This document shows positions 42,563-52,300 of a DNA stretch of 64,000 nt, in pieces. The DNA lies in contig NZ_CAAHFG010000003.1 of the NCBI RefSeq assembly GCF_900890425.1, positions 1,178,001 through 1,242,000 on the forward strand, read 5' to 3'. The stretch is from Pontiella desulfatans. GTDB lineage: Bacteria > Verrucomicrobiota > Kiritimatiellia > Kiritimatiellales > Pontiellaceae. How positions within the stretch are numbered: position 1 is the stretch's first letter; each line of letters begins with the position of its first letter. The position numbers and the translations under genes are program-made. Under the pieces are notes generated by a model. The model searched no databases. It saw nothing but the letters and a program-made list of their open reading frames with translations, and was not told the DNA's origin.

Positions 42563-43690
42563 ATGAAACGGTTTGAAATCGCCTTGGCCATGGACTATGC
42601 CAACCCCTTCGTCCGCGCCGTGGCCGAGGGGGTGGCGCGCTATGGCTTCCAGCAGGGCAACTGGCGTTTCTATGCCCCGCACGGCGCTCCCGAGGTGTCG
42701 TTGGCCGACCTGAAAAAATGGAAGGGCGATGGCGTCATCGGCATGCTCGACCAGCCAGCGGTTTCCGCGCTTCGCAAGCGCGGCATCGCGGCGGTCAACA
42801 TTTTCGGCCGTTTCGCCGAGCTGCCCCGGAGTTCGGTCGTGGTCGATAACCACGAAATCGGCCGCATGGCCGCGGAGTTTTTCATCGGCAAGGGCATTCG
42901 CCGTTTTGCCATCACCGGGCGCAAGGTGTTCGGCGATGCCACCCTGAAATACGAAGCCTTCATCTCAGCACTTTCAGAGAAGGGCTTCCAGTGCCTCGAA
43001 CTGAAGTCGCGGCAGGCCATCCAGAATATTGCCGAACAGATTGCGTTGCTGGAGGGCGACGGCCCCGTGGGGGTGCTCGCCACGGAAGACCCGGTCGGCC
43101 GCATCGTGATCGATGCCTGCGTCGATGCCGGCCTGCGGGTGCCGGAGGACGTTTCGGTGCTCGGAGTGAACAACGGCCGGTTCGCCTGCGAGATGCTGCA
43201 CCCGCAAATGTCGAGCATCGAGCTCGGCGCCGCCCGCGTCGGTTGGCAGGCGGCGCAGATGCTGGAGCAGTTGATGAAGGGTGGGGACGATCCGGCAGAA
43301 CCCATCCGCATCTCTCCTGAAAAGATCGTCGAGCGCCACTCGACCGATCTGACTGCGGTAACCGACCAGGCCGTTGCCGAGGCATTGAAGTTCATTCGGG
43401 AAAATGCGCACAACCCAATCTTGGTCGATGACGTCGCCCGTGCGGCGCATGCGGGGCGCCGCACACTGGAAAACCGCTTCCGTTCGTTGTTGCAGATCTC
43501 CGTACACGATTCCATCCGCCGCGAACGCATCCAGCGGGCCTGCCGTCTGCTCAAGGAAACCGACATGCTCATCGAAGATCTTTCCGAAGCCTGCGGCTAC
43601 ACCACCCGCGAGCGCTTCAACCAGGCCTTTAAGCGGGAAACCGCCACCACACCTTCCGCCTACCGCAAAAAATACCGCTTCACCGACTGA
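42563..43690 (+). CDS. XylR-type (LacI-like sensor + AraC HTH) transcriptional regulator
   Basis: The 375-residue regulator has a LacI/GalR-like periplasmic-binding sensor (residues 1-~265, with VVVDNHEIGRMAAEFFIGKG and VLGVNNGRFACEMLHPQMSSIE) and a C-terminal AraC double helix-turn-helix (VDDVARAAHAGRRTLENRFRS; IEDLSEACGYTTRERFNQAFK). This fusion is typical of XylR-like sugar regulators that are abundant in Lentisphaerae and Kiritimatiellae. It precedes kdgK and eda on the same strand, so its ligand is likely a uronate catabolite. No ribosome-binding site is clear before the ATG. Confidence 0.9.
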   Translation: MKRFEIALAMDYANPFVRAVAEGVARYGFQQGNWRFYAPHGAPEVSLADLKKWKGDGVIGMLDQPAVSALRKRGIAAVNIFGRFAELPRSSVVVDNHEIGRMAAEFFIGKGIRRFAITGRKVFGDATLKYEAFISALSEKGFQCLELKSRQAIQNIAEQIALLEGDGPVGVLATEDPVGRIVIDACVDAGLRVPEDVSVLGVNNGRFACEMLHPQMSSIELGAARVGWQAAQMLEQLMKGGDDPAEPIRISPEKIVERHSTDLTAVTDQAVAEALKFIRENAHNPILVDDVARAAHAGRRTLENRFRSLLQISVHDSIRRERIQRACRLLKETDMLIEDLSEACGYTTRERFNQAFKRETATTPSAYRKKYRFTD

Positions 43691-43731
43691 CCTCTCTCGC
43701 CCTATTCTTCGCATAATGGCCGTTATTGTGC

Positions 43732-43748
43732 GTGAAATACGTATTCAC
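43732..43748. promoter_or_regulatory. Candidate operator upstream of kdgK
   Basis: GTGAAATACGTATTCAC is a palindrome GTGAA-TACGTA-TTCAC with one inserted A. It lies 57 bp before the kdgK start and 42 bp after the XylR-type regulator gene. Such a site would be a natural target for that regulator; binding is inferred. Confidence 0.45.
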
Positions 43749-43804
43749 AAATGGTGACGATTCGCTAAGGTGCTCTCCGCATTTTAAAACACAGGAGAGA
43801 CACC

Positions 43805-44905
43805 ATGGCGAAACTTGAACCAAAGGCGGCTGCGGATTGCCGCTATGACATTCTTTCATTGGGCGAGGTGATGCTTCGCCTTGATCCGGGCGAAGGCCGC
43901 ATCCGCACGGCGCGCCAATTCCAGGCTTGGGAAGGCGGCGGCGAATACAACGTGGCCCGCGGACTGCGCCGCTGCTTCGGCCAGCGCGCCGGCGTGGTGA
44001 CCGCCTTTGCGAAGAACGAAGTCGGCCTGCTGATGGAGGATTTCATCCTGCAGGGCGGGGTGGACACCTCGCTGATCAAATGGATGGACTACGACGGCAT
44101 CGGCCGCACCGTGCGCAACGGCCTGAACTTTACCGAGCGCGGCTTCGGCATCCGTGGCGCAGTCGGTTGTTCCGACCGCGGCAACACGGCGGCCTCGCAG
44201 CTGAAGGCCGGCGACATCGATTGGGAATATATCTTCGGCACGCTCGGTGTCCGCTGGCTCCACACGGGCGGCATCTTCGCGGCGCTTTCCGAAACCACCG
44301 GCGAGGTGGTGATCGAAGCGGCAAGGATTGCCAAGAAACATGGCACCATCGTCTCCTACGACCTCAACTACCGCCCCTCGCTCTGGAAGGGGTTCGGCGG
44401 TTTGGAAAAGTGCCGGGAAATCAACCGCGAGATCGCCAAGTATGTCGATGTCATGATCGGCAACGAAGAGGACTTCACCGCGTGTCTGGGTTTCGAGATC
44501 GAAGGGGCGGACGACAACCTGACCGACCTCGAGGTTGGCGCATTCCAGCAGATGATCACCAAGGCCGTGGCCGAATTCCCGAACTTCAAGGCCACCGCCA
44601 CCACCATGCGCGGCGTAAAGACGGCAACCGTCAACGACTGGGGCGCCATGTGCTGGGTCGATGGCGAGTTCTACACATCGGCCCATCGGCCGGATCTGGA
44701 AATCATGGATCGCGTGGGCGGCGGCGACAGCTTTGCCTCCGGCTTCATCTATGGCCTGATGATTCTGCAGGATGCGGCCAAGGCCATTGAATATGGCGCG
44801 GCGCACGGTGCGCTTGCCATGACCACGCCCGGCGACACCACCATGGCGTCGCTCGCGGAAGTTGAAAAGATCGTCGCCGGTGCCGGCGCGCGAGTGGACC
44901 GGTAG
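43805..44905 (+). CDS. kdgK: 2-keto-3-deoxygluconate kinase (PfkB family)
   Basis: The 366-residue PfkB-family kinase has the N-terminal LSLGEVMLRLDPGEGRIRTARQF with the GGGEYNVARGLRR signature, and the catalytic C-terminal motif DRVGGGDSFASGFIYGL with the base Asp. The adjacent KDPG aldolase gene makes KDG kinase the likely activity; other PfkB sugar kinases cannot be excluded. GGAGAGA precedes the start. Together with eda it converts 2-keto-3-deoxygluconate to pyruvate and glyceraldehyde-3-phosphate, the end of uronate (pectin, alginate, ulvan) breakdown. Confidence 0.85.
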   Translation: MAKLEPKAAADCRYDILSLGEVMLRLDPGEGRIRTARQFQAWEGGGEYNVARGLRRCFGQRAGVVTAFAKNEVGLLMEDFILQGGVDTSLIKWMDYDGIGRTVRNGLNFTERGFGIRGAVGCSDRGNTAASQLKAGDIDWEYIFGTLGVRWLHTGGIFAALSETTGEVVIEAARIAKKHGTIVSYDLNYRPSLWKGFGGLEKCREINREIAKYVDVMIGNEEDFTACLGFEIEGADDNLTDLEVGAFQQMITKAVAEFPNFKATATTMRGVKTATVNDWGAMCWVDGEFYTSAHRPDLEIMDRVGGGDSFASGFIYGLMILQDAAKAIEYGAAHGALAMTTPGDTTMASLAEVEKIVAGAGARVDR

Positions 44906-44915
44906 GGAAAATTGT

Positions 44916-44935
44916 AGGGGCGACATGCATGTCGC
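44916..44935. promoter_or_regulatory. Perfect 20-bp palindrome between kdgK and eda
   Basis: GGGCGACATGCATGTCGCCC is fully self-complementary and lies in the 53-bp gap between the two genes. It could stabilise or attenuate the transcript; there is no T-run. Confidence 0.5.
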
Positions 44936-44958
44936 CCGTACTGCAAATGGAGAAAAAA

Positions 44959-45588
44959 ATGTTGAATGAATTGTTAAAACGCCCGGTGATTCCGGTGATT
45001 GTGATCGACGATGCCAACGATGCCGTGCCGCTGGCGGAAGCCCTGCTGGCCGGTGGCATGGACGTCATCGAGGTAACCTGCCGCACGGCGGCCGCACCGC
45101 AGGCGCTGGCCAACATCAAGAAGGCGTTGCCGGAAATGTTGCTGGGAGCCGGTACCGTGGTGACCGAAGACCAGGCCAAGATGTGCATCGATACCGGCGT
45201 CAGCTTCGGTCTCGCTCCGGGCCTCAATCCCGACACCGTCAAGTTTTTCCAGGCGAACGACACGCTCTTCATTCCGGGCGTCATGACGCCTTCGGAAATC
45301 GAGCAGGGCTTGTCGCTCGGCTGCAAGATGCTCAAGTTTTTCCCGGCCGGCGCGGCGGGCGGCGTGAACATGCTCAAAAATCTAGCGGCTCCCTATGGGC
45401 CGCTCGGCGTTAAGTTTTGCCCCACCGGCGGCGTGAACCTCGATAATATGCTGGAATGGCTTTCTATGCCGATCGTCAGTGCCATCGGCGGCTCGTGGCT
45501 CGCCACCAAGCAGCAGATTGCCGACAAGGATTGGGGCACCATCACCCAGCAGGTCAAGGAAGCCCTGGCCAAGGCAAGCGAAGCATAG
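44959..45588 (+). CDS. eda: KDPG / 4-hydroxy-2-oxoglutarate aldolase
   Basis: The 209-residue TIM-barrel aldolase splits 2-keto-3-deoxy-6-phosphogluconate into pyruvate and glyceraldehyde-3-phosphate. Catalytic residues sit in VIEVTCRTAAAP (Glu), LGAGTVVTEDQAK and the Schiff-base Lys in CKMLKFFPAGAAGG. GAG lies eight bases before the ATG; earlier in-frame ATGs are less well placed. A hairpin GCGAAGC / GCTTCGC (45578-45595) overlaps its stop and faces the convergent gene. Confidence 0.93.
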   Translation: MLNELLKRPVIPVIVIDDANDAVPLAEALLAGGMDVIEVTCRTAAAPQALANIKKALPEMLLGAGTVVTEDQAKMCIDTGVSFGLAPGLNPDTVKFFQANDTLFIPGVMTPSEIEQGLSLGCKMLKFFPAGAAGGVNMLKNLAAPYGPLGVKFCPTGGVNLDNMLEWLSMPIVSAIGGSWLATKQQIADKDWGTITQQVKEALAKASEA

Positions 45589-45598
45589 GCTTCGCCCC

Positions 45599-46273
45599 CT
45601 ATTCAAACGCGGTCTTGAATTGTTCGAAGGCCGCTTTCAAGTCGCCGATTTCCTGACGGAGGTCGGCGACTTCGTCTTCCAGGGTCTGGATGCGTTCGAG
45701 CCGGCTCGGGCCGGTTTGCATTTCGGCCACGGGCGCCATCGGTTCCGGTTCTTCCTCGGGGATCTCGATTTCGCTACCGCCAAAGAGATGCGCCCAGCGG
45801 CGCTCGCGCTTGCCCGGTTGGCGCGGCAACTGCACCACGAAGCAGCCTTCCTCGTTGTTTTTCAGCTGTTCGAGGATGTGCTCCACCTCGCTCGAATCCG
45901 CCAGCGTATGCAGGCGCGAGCAATGGGCGCGCAGGTCGCCCGGGGTTTGCGGGCCGCGGATGAGCAGTTCGCAGATGATGGCCATCTGCGAGAGCGAAAA
46001 GCTCCAGTGGTCGGCAATGTTATGCCGGTATTTCATCACGCGGCTCCCCGATGCCGAGACCTCGACGGCGAGCTTGTGCTCCATGCGCAGTTCGAAGAGC
46101 GTGTGCTCCACGGTGGCCGTATCGAGCTCCATCACGGGATTGCGGTTGTTCTTCTGGTTGCAGGCGGCCACCAGCGCATTGAGGGTGAGGGGATAATAAT
46201 CCGGCGTCGACATCTCCTTCTCAATCAGGCATCCCAACACGCGTTCTTCAATCGGGCTAAGTTCAAACTCCAT
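45599..46273 (-). CDS. YceH family (DUF480) protein
   Basis: The 224-residue protein has two winged-helix domains (LSPIEERVLGCLIEKEMSTPD ... LTLNALVAACNQKNNRNPV; SQMAIICELLIRGPQTPGDLRAHCSRL) as in YceH, and a C-terminal coiled coil (LERIQTLEDEVADLRQEIGDLKAAF). Function is unknown; a regulatory role is often assumed from the folds. GGAGG precedes the ATG at 46273 with good spacing. It is divergent from the large macroglobulin gene. Confidence 0.88.
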   Translation of the reverse strand: MEFELSPIEERVLGCLIEKEMSTPDYYPLTLNALVAACNQKNNRNPVMELDTATVEHTLFELRMEHKLAVEVSASGSRVMKYRHNIADHWSFSLSQMAIICELLIRGPQTPGDLRAHCSRLHTLADSSEVEHILEQLKNNEEGCFVVQLPRQPGKRERRWAHLFGGSEIEIPEEEPEPMAPVAEMQTGPSRLERIQTLEDEVADLRQEIGDLKAAFEQFKTAFE

Positions 46274-46340
46274 GGCATCCTCCGTATGTATTGAATGCAT
46301 GCTAAAGCAACTCCCATGAAAAAGCAAAGTACGGAGTAGG

Positions 46341-46368
46341 TTGAAACGTTCTGGAGTTGGCGTATGCT
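46341..46368 (+). promoter_or_regulatory. Candidate promoter of the macroglobulin gene
   Basis: TTGAAA, 16 bp, TATGCT; the transcript would begin about 25 bases before the ATG at 46398. Confidence 0.4.
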
Positions 46369-46397
46369 GAATGGGTTAATTCAATCAGGGGGTGGTC

Positions 46398-49300
46398 ATG
46401 AACAGGGTGTCGGGGATTCTTGGTGCGGTTCTATTGGTCTTGGCGGGATGCCGATCAACCGAGTTGCAATCGTTGGAAAAACGCGCACAGCGTGGCGAGG
46501 CGGAGGCGCAAGGCCAGCTGGGGTGGCGCTATGCCACCGGCGACGGTGTGGAAACCAATCTCACGAAGGCAGTGGAACTCTATCGGCAGGCCGCCGGGCA
46601 GGGCAATGCGAATGCCCAGTTCCATCTCGGCAACTGCTACCGCCTCGGGCGCGGCGTGGAGCAGGACAAGGCGAAGGGCGCCGAATGGTTCCTCAAGGCC
46701 GCGGAGCAGGGCCACGAGCGGGCGCAGTTTAACCTCGGCAACCGCAACCGTATCCTCGGTAACTATCCCGAGGCCGTCCGCTGGTTCCACCTGGCCGCCG
46801 AGCAGGGCAACGCCAGCGCCCAGGCCAACCTCGCCCAGTGCCTGCGGATGGGCATGGGCACCGAAATGGATATGGAAGGTGCCTTCAAGTGGAACCGGGC
46901 CGCCGCCGAGCAGGGGCATGCGCGCGGGCAGTATAATCTGGGTATCCACTACCTGAAGGGCGCGGGCGTTGCGGAGGATCGCGAGTTGGCGATGGAGTGG
47001 TTTGCCAAGGCCGCCGGTCAGGGCGACAAGGATGCCCGTCGAAAGCTTCATGTGATGAACGCCGAAGGTTCCGACAAGGTGAAGGCACTCGCCCCGGACT
47101 GGAACCGGAAGATCAATGCCGGTAGCCAGGCGATGGCGCAATACAACCTTGCATTGCACGCCCACAACCTAAAGCAATACGAAGACGCCGCGCGCTGGTT
47201 CCGCCAGGCCGCCGAAAAGGAAAGCGCCAAGGCGCAGTACTATTTAGCCACCTATTATCGGGATGGGCGGGGCGTTGAAAAGAGCATGGAGGAGGCTGTC
47301 AAGTGGTATCGGCTTGCGGCGGAGCAGGGCTATGCCAAGGCGCAGTACGGTCTGGGGTTGCGCTATGCCAAGGGTGAGGGGGTGGAAAAGAATCCCAAAG
47401 TGGCCGCCGAATGGATCCTGAAATCGGCGGAGCAGGGCTATGCCCTGGCCATGGTGGCGATGGTCTATCGCTACGAAAAGGCCGATGGCGTGGACGAGGA
47501 TATGGACGAAGCCATGCGCTGGTATCGGCTCGCCATGGAAAACGGCTATGACCGCCGGCTCAAGGAGCAGAAGCCGCTCGTCGACCACGCGGCGGTGTTT
47601 GCCGAAAACGCCGCGCTGCTCCAGGCCATCCCCGGTTCCTCGGCGAACTACGTTGAATGGATGCAGGTCGCCGTGGAGAGCAAGGACGAACTCAAGCTCA
47701 AAGAGGAGATCGATCCGTTCCTCCAGGAGCTGGTGAAGGCGAACCCCGCCGACTGGAAAACCCTGCACGCCGCCGCCATGGGCTACCATTTTGCGCCGGG
47801 CTCCGGGTACAAAAACAAGGCGCTTGCCCGTTGGAAAGCCCTCGGCCTGATGGCGCGCGCCCACGGGGCGATGCAGGGAGCAACGCCTGCCCAAACAAAG
47901 CTGTTCCACAATCACTATCTCGAAATCATCATCGCCCAGCGCGACGAACAGCCCCACATGCTCCAGCTCAAGACCACCGATTACTCCGAGCACGATGTCC
48001 TGGGCTACCGCCTCGGCGCCGGGCTTTCGCGCCGCCCGGTTTTCCACGCCGTGCCGGCCTCGCACGATGCCGCCGCCACCGACGGCGAGCTTGCCCGCTG
48101 GCTAATTGCGCAGGGCGCGCAGATGATCGAAGGCCAGGACGCCGCCGGGACGTCGCTCGCGCTCTTCGCCATGCTGGTGGCCGGGCAGCAGTTGGAAATG
48201 CCGTTGAACATGGGCGAACCCCACATGGATGTGCTCGCTGCCATGGCCGACAACGAAACCGCGGTTTGGGTGGACGAGGAACCCGAGGTGGTCGCATTGC
48301 CGGACGACTATGCCTTCATCCCGGTCTTCCAGCAGCTGGCCGACGGCGGCAACAAAAAGGTCGCGGCGGTTTTGGCCTCGCTCTGCCAGAGCCGGTGCCA
48401 GCTCGAACGCGCGGCGGGCTATTTTGAAATCGCGGGCAACACCAACGCCGTCCGTTCCATCCGCGCCAGCCAGGGCACGGTGAAACGCTGCCCGCCGGCA
48501 GCGGCCGGGGTGGCACCGGAGATCAGCTTTTCATACCGTAACGGCTCGGCGGTCGAGGTGTCGGTTTTCCGCATCAACGCCGGAACCAACCTGCTGGAGC
48601 GGCTGAAGGCGGGCGACGTGAAATACAGCGAGCTTTCGCTTTTGCAAGGGAATCCCGACTGGTTCCGCAAATGTGGCGGCTTCGATGCCCCCGGCGCGTT
48701 GCGCGAGGTTGAGCGCTTTACGGTTGAACTCGATCCGCACCCCGACCACCGCGACCGCCGGGAGCGCATCGCCTTCCCGCCGCTGGAGGCCGGGAGCTAC
48801 CTCGTGCGCACCCGCATCGCGGGCGGCAACACCGCCGAAGCGCAGCTCAACGTGCTCGACACCATGGTCTATTCGGCCAAGCTCGCCGACAGCCCCGCCA
48901 CCAACGCGCACACCCTCTACCTCATGTGCGATCCGCAAACCGGCGAACCGCGCGCCGATGCGCCGATCCATTTCCTCCGTCTCTTCGGCGGGCGGCACTC
49001 CAACCGCGATGGGGATTTGGTCGACGATGCCTACACCGTGAAGCAGCACCTCGAAGGGCGCACCGCCGAAAACGGGTGCCATGTCCTGGAAGAACGCCTG
49101 CTCACGAAAAAGGATCGGGATATCCAGGTGCTGGCCAACCTCTCCGGCGGCCACCCCTTTGTGGCCGAATCCGATTCCTCCGACCGGCGCGGATATACCC
49201 ACTCGAAGAGTTCCGCCCAAGATACGTTCGTCGCTACCGACCGCCCCGTCTACCGCCCCGGCGACCACGGGCACATCAAGTTGTGGCGGGGTGCGGAAAC

Positions 49301-52300
49301 GAATGCCTATCCGATTGAGATTAGCCAGAAGCGTTCGCGCATGGTACTTCCGGTCGAGCCGGATGGCTCGTGGGAAGCGGATCAATATGGCGGAAGCCAG
49401 GCCAGCTTCGAGATTCCCGATGAAGCGCCGTTGGGGGATTATTCCGTCCGGGACGAAACATCGGAGCACGGTCTTTCCCTCGGAACGGTGAAGGTGGAGG
49501 AATACCGCGCGCCGGAATTCGAGGTTTCCATCCGGCAGCTCGATGACGGGCGGATCGAGATCGGGGCGGACTATGCCTACGGGCAGCCGGTTGCCGGGGG
49601 CTTCGCGATGGCGACGATCGAGTGCGGCTCGTTCGATCCTTCGCCGTGGTATCCGGAGGCGGAGTTCGACCGCCTCTGGCATGCGGGATACTGGTGGCAC
49701 GGCGGGCAGTTTGAAGCGGAGGAGTCCCACCGCCGCAACAGTCAATGGTTCCACGAGCGGGTCGAGGCGCAGATGGATGAAACGGGGCGGCTGGTCATCG
49801 ACCTCTCGGAATACGAGGGCGGCGAAAAGGCACTGGCCGGTTCCGGCATGTTCGAGGTTTCGGCCAACGTGCGCGATGCTGCGCACAAGCGCTACCGGGC
49901 AACGGAATACTTTTTCAACAAGCTGCAGGAAGCGCGGCTCTGCGTTCATCTCGACAAGGCGTTTTATGAAGCGGGCGAGCGCCCGGTTTGCTTGCTGGAA
50001 ACGAAAGAACCGGTCGATGGTGTCGAGCTGGCGCTGAGTCGCCTGGAGGGAACGAACCGGGTGGCTGTGGCCAAGCAACCGTTTGCGGATGGCCGCGTGG
50101 AGCTCGGCGCGTTGGCGCCGGGGCTGTACGAAGCGAAGGCCGTGGCCGAAGGCGAACTGGATTCAAGGCCGTTCCGGTTCTTGGTTCGCGGCGACATGGG
50201 GGCTGGGCTGGGAGGGGAAACCCCCATCCGCCTTGTCCGCGAAAAGGGCGTCTACCATGCGGGCGGAACGGCGACGGTGTTGGTGCAGGTCGACCAGCCT
50301 GGGCGCTGGGTCTATTTCTTCGAACGGGTGGCCGGGCGCGATACTTTTTCGCTGCCGAAGGTGCTCTTTATGGACGAGGCCAGCAAGCGGATCGAACTGC
50401 CGCTTGAACCGGGCGAGGGCGGGCGCATACAATGCGCGGTCATGACCGTTGCCGAGGGAAAGATGCACCTGGCGAGCTGCCGCATCCCCGTGGTGGAGCA
50501 CGGCAGGCGGGCGGGCGAGGTGGAGCTCGCGACCGACAGGGAAACCTACCGCCCCGGCGAAACCGTCAAACTCGACATCCGCGCCACGACCACCGATGGC
50601 ACGGGCAAACCGTGCGCTGTGGCGGTCACGGTCTACAACGCGACGCTCGATTCGTTTTCCAACCGATGGCGCAGCATCTACAGTGCGCTGTTCTCGCCGT
50701 GGGCGAATGCCTATTGGTCGAGCCTCTCCATGGATTTGGGCTGGCCGCGCGAAATGGGCGCGGAGGTGGAGTGGTGGGTTATGCAAAACCTTGCGCCCAA
50801 CCGCTGGAACAGGGCATGGCTCGCCGCCGAGTCCGACAGTATGGCCGGCGGTTATGGTGGTGCCGACGACCTGTTCGGGGACTCCGGCGGTTCCAGTGTT
50901 TTTGCCTCACTGGACGCAGCGAGTTCTCCTGAAATAACGAAGCCCAAGGTGAGTTATATGATTGCCGAGGAGAAGGAAGCGCCCATGTCGATCCGTTCCG
51001 ACTTCCGCGACGCGGTCTATTGGAACGCGCTGGTGGAGACGGATGCGGATGGGAAGGCGAGCGTCGAGTTTGCGCTGCCCGACAGCCTGACGGAGTGGAA
51101 GATCATGGCATGGGCGATGCATACGAACTTTGCCGCGAGCGGATCAACGAGCGTCAAATGTGCCAAGGACTTTGTGCTCCAGCTCAACACGCCGCGCTTC
51201 GTGGTGGAGGGCGACGACGTGGAAATCACCGGATCGCTTCGCAATCACTCGACCAACAGCCTGGATGCTGCGGCGTCCTGCGCGGTCGAGGGTGGGGCGG
51301 CCGCCCTTGCTTCCGATGCAATGAAGAATGTTGGCGAATTGATGCCCGGCGAAGAGCGGATGTTGGGCTGGACGCTCAAGGCCGAAGTGGAAGGCTCGGC
51401 GATGGTAACGGTTTCGTCGGTGGCGGGGAACGTTTCCGACGCCATGGCACGCCCGGTTCCGGTGTTGCCGCACGGCATGCTCAAGCGCGGCGGGCGTAGC
51501 GGGGTGCTGGCCGGGGATCGGCATGAGGAGCGGGTGGTGATCGAAGTGCCGGAGGCCATCGAACCCGGCTCCCTGGAGTTCAGCCTCAACTGTACACCCA
51601 ATATGCTGGAGTCGGTGGCGACGGCGTTGCCGTATCTCGCCGACTATCCGCACGGCTGCGTGGAACAGACGCTGAACCGCTTCCTGCCGTCGCTGGTGGT
51701 GTTGCAGACGCTGGATCGGCTGGGGCTGGAGATGGAGGATCTTTCGGTCGCGATGCCCGCCGGGCGGCAGGCCGTGTTCGAGCGCGATGAAATTATCCAG
51801 CGGGCGCAGGCGGGGATCAATAAGTTGTTGGAGGTGCAGCATTGGAACGGTTGGTGGAGCTGGGAGATTGGTTCGGGCTATAGCGACCACGATCCCATGG
51901 TGAGCGCGTGGGTGTTGCGCGGCCTGCATCGCGCTTCGCAGGTGGACGGACTGGACGTGGAGGCGGGCGATATCCGCAAGGCGTCGGACAGGATGGTGGC
52001 GCATGTGAAGCAGTTGATGGTTCCGCCGTGGCACCAGCGGCGGGAAGAGACGCTGACCCAGGCCGATGCCTTCATGGCCGTGGTGCTGGCTGAGGTTGAC
52101 CCGGCCGCGTTCCTGAAAGGCCGCGACCTAGCGACGGCGAAGGAGGTTGTTCCGAGGTTTGCGCCGTTCCTCAAGGCGAACGTTGCGGAGCTTTCGCTCT
52201 ACGGCAAGCTGCTGTTGGCCTATGCGCTGGAGCTGGGTGGCGACAAGGCGGGGCGCGACGACTTGCTGCGCTTCATCGGGCAATATGTTGAGCATGATGC

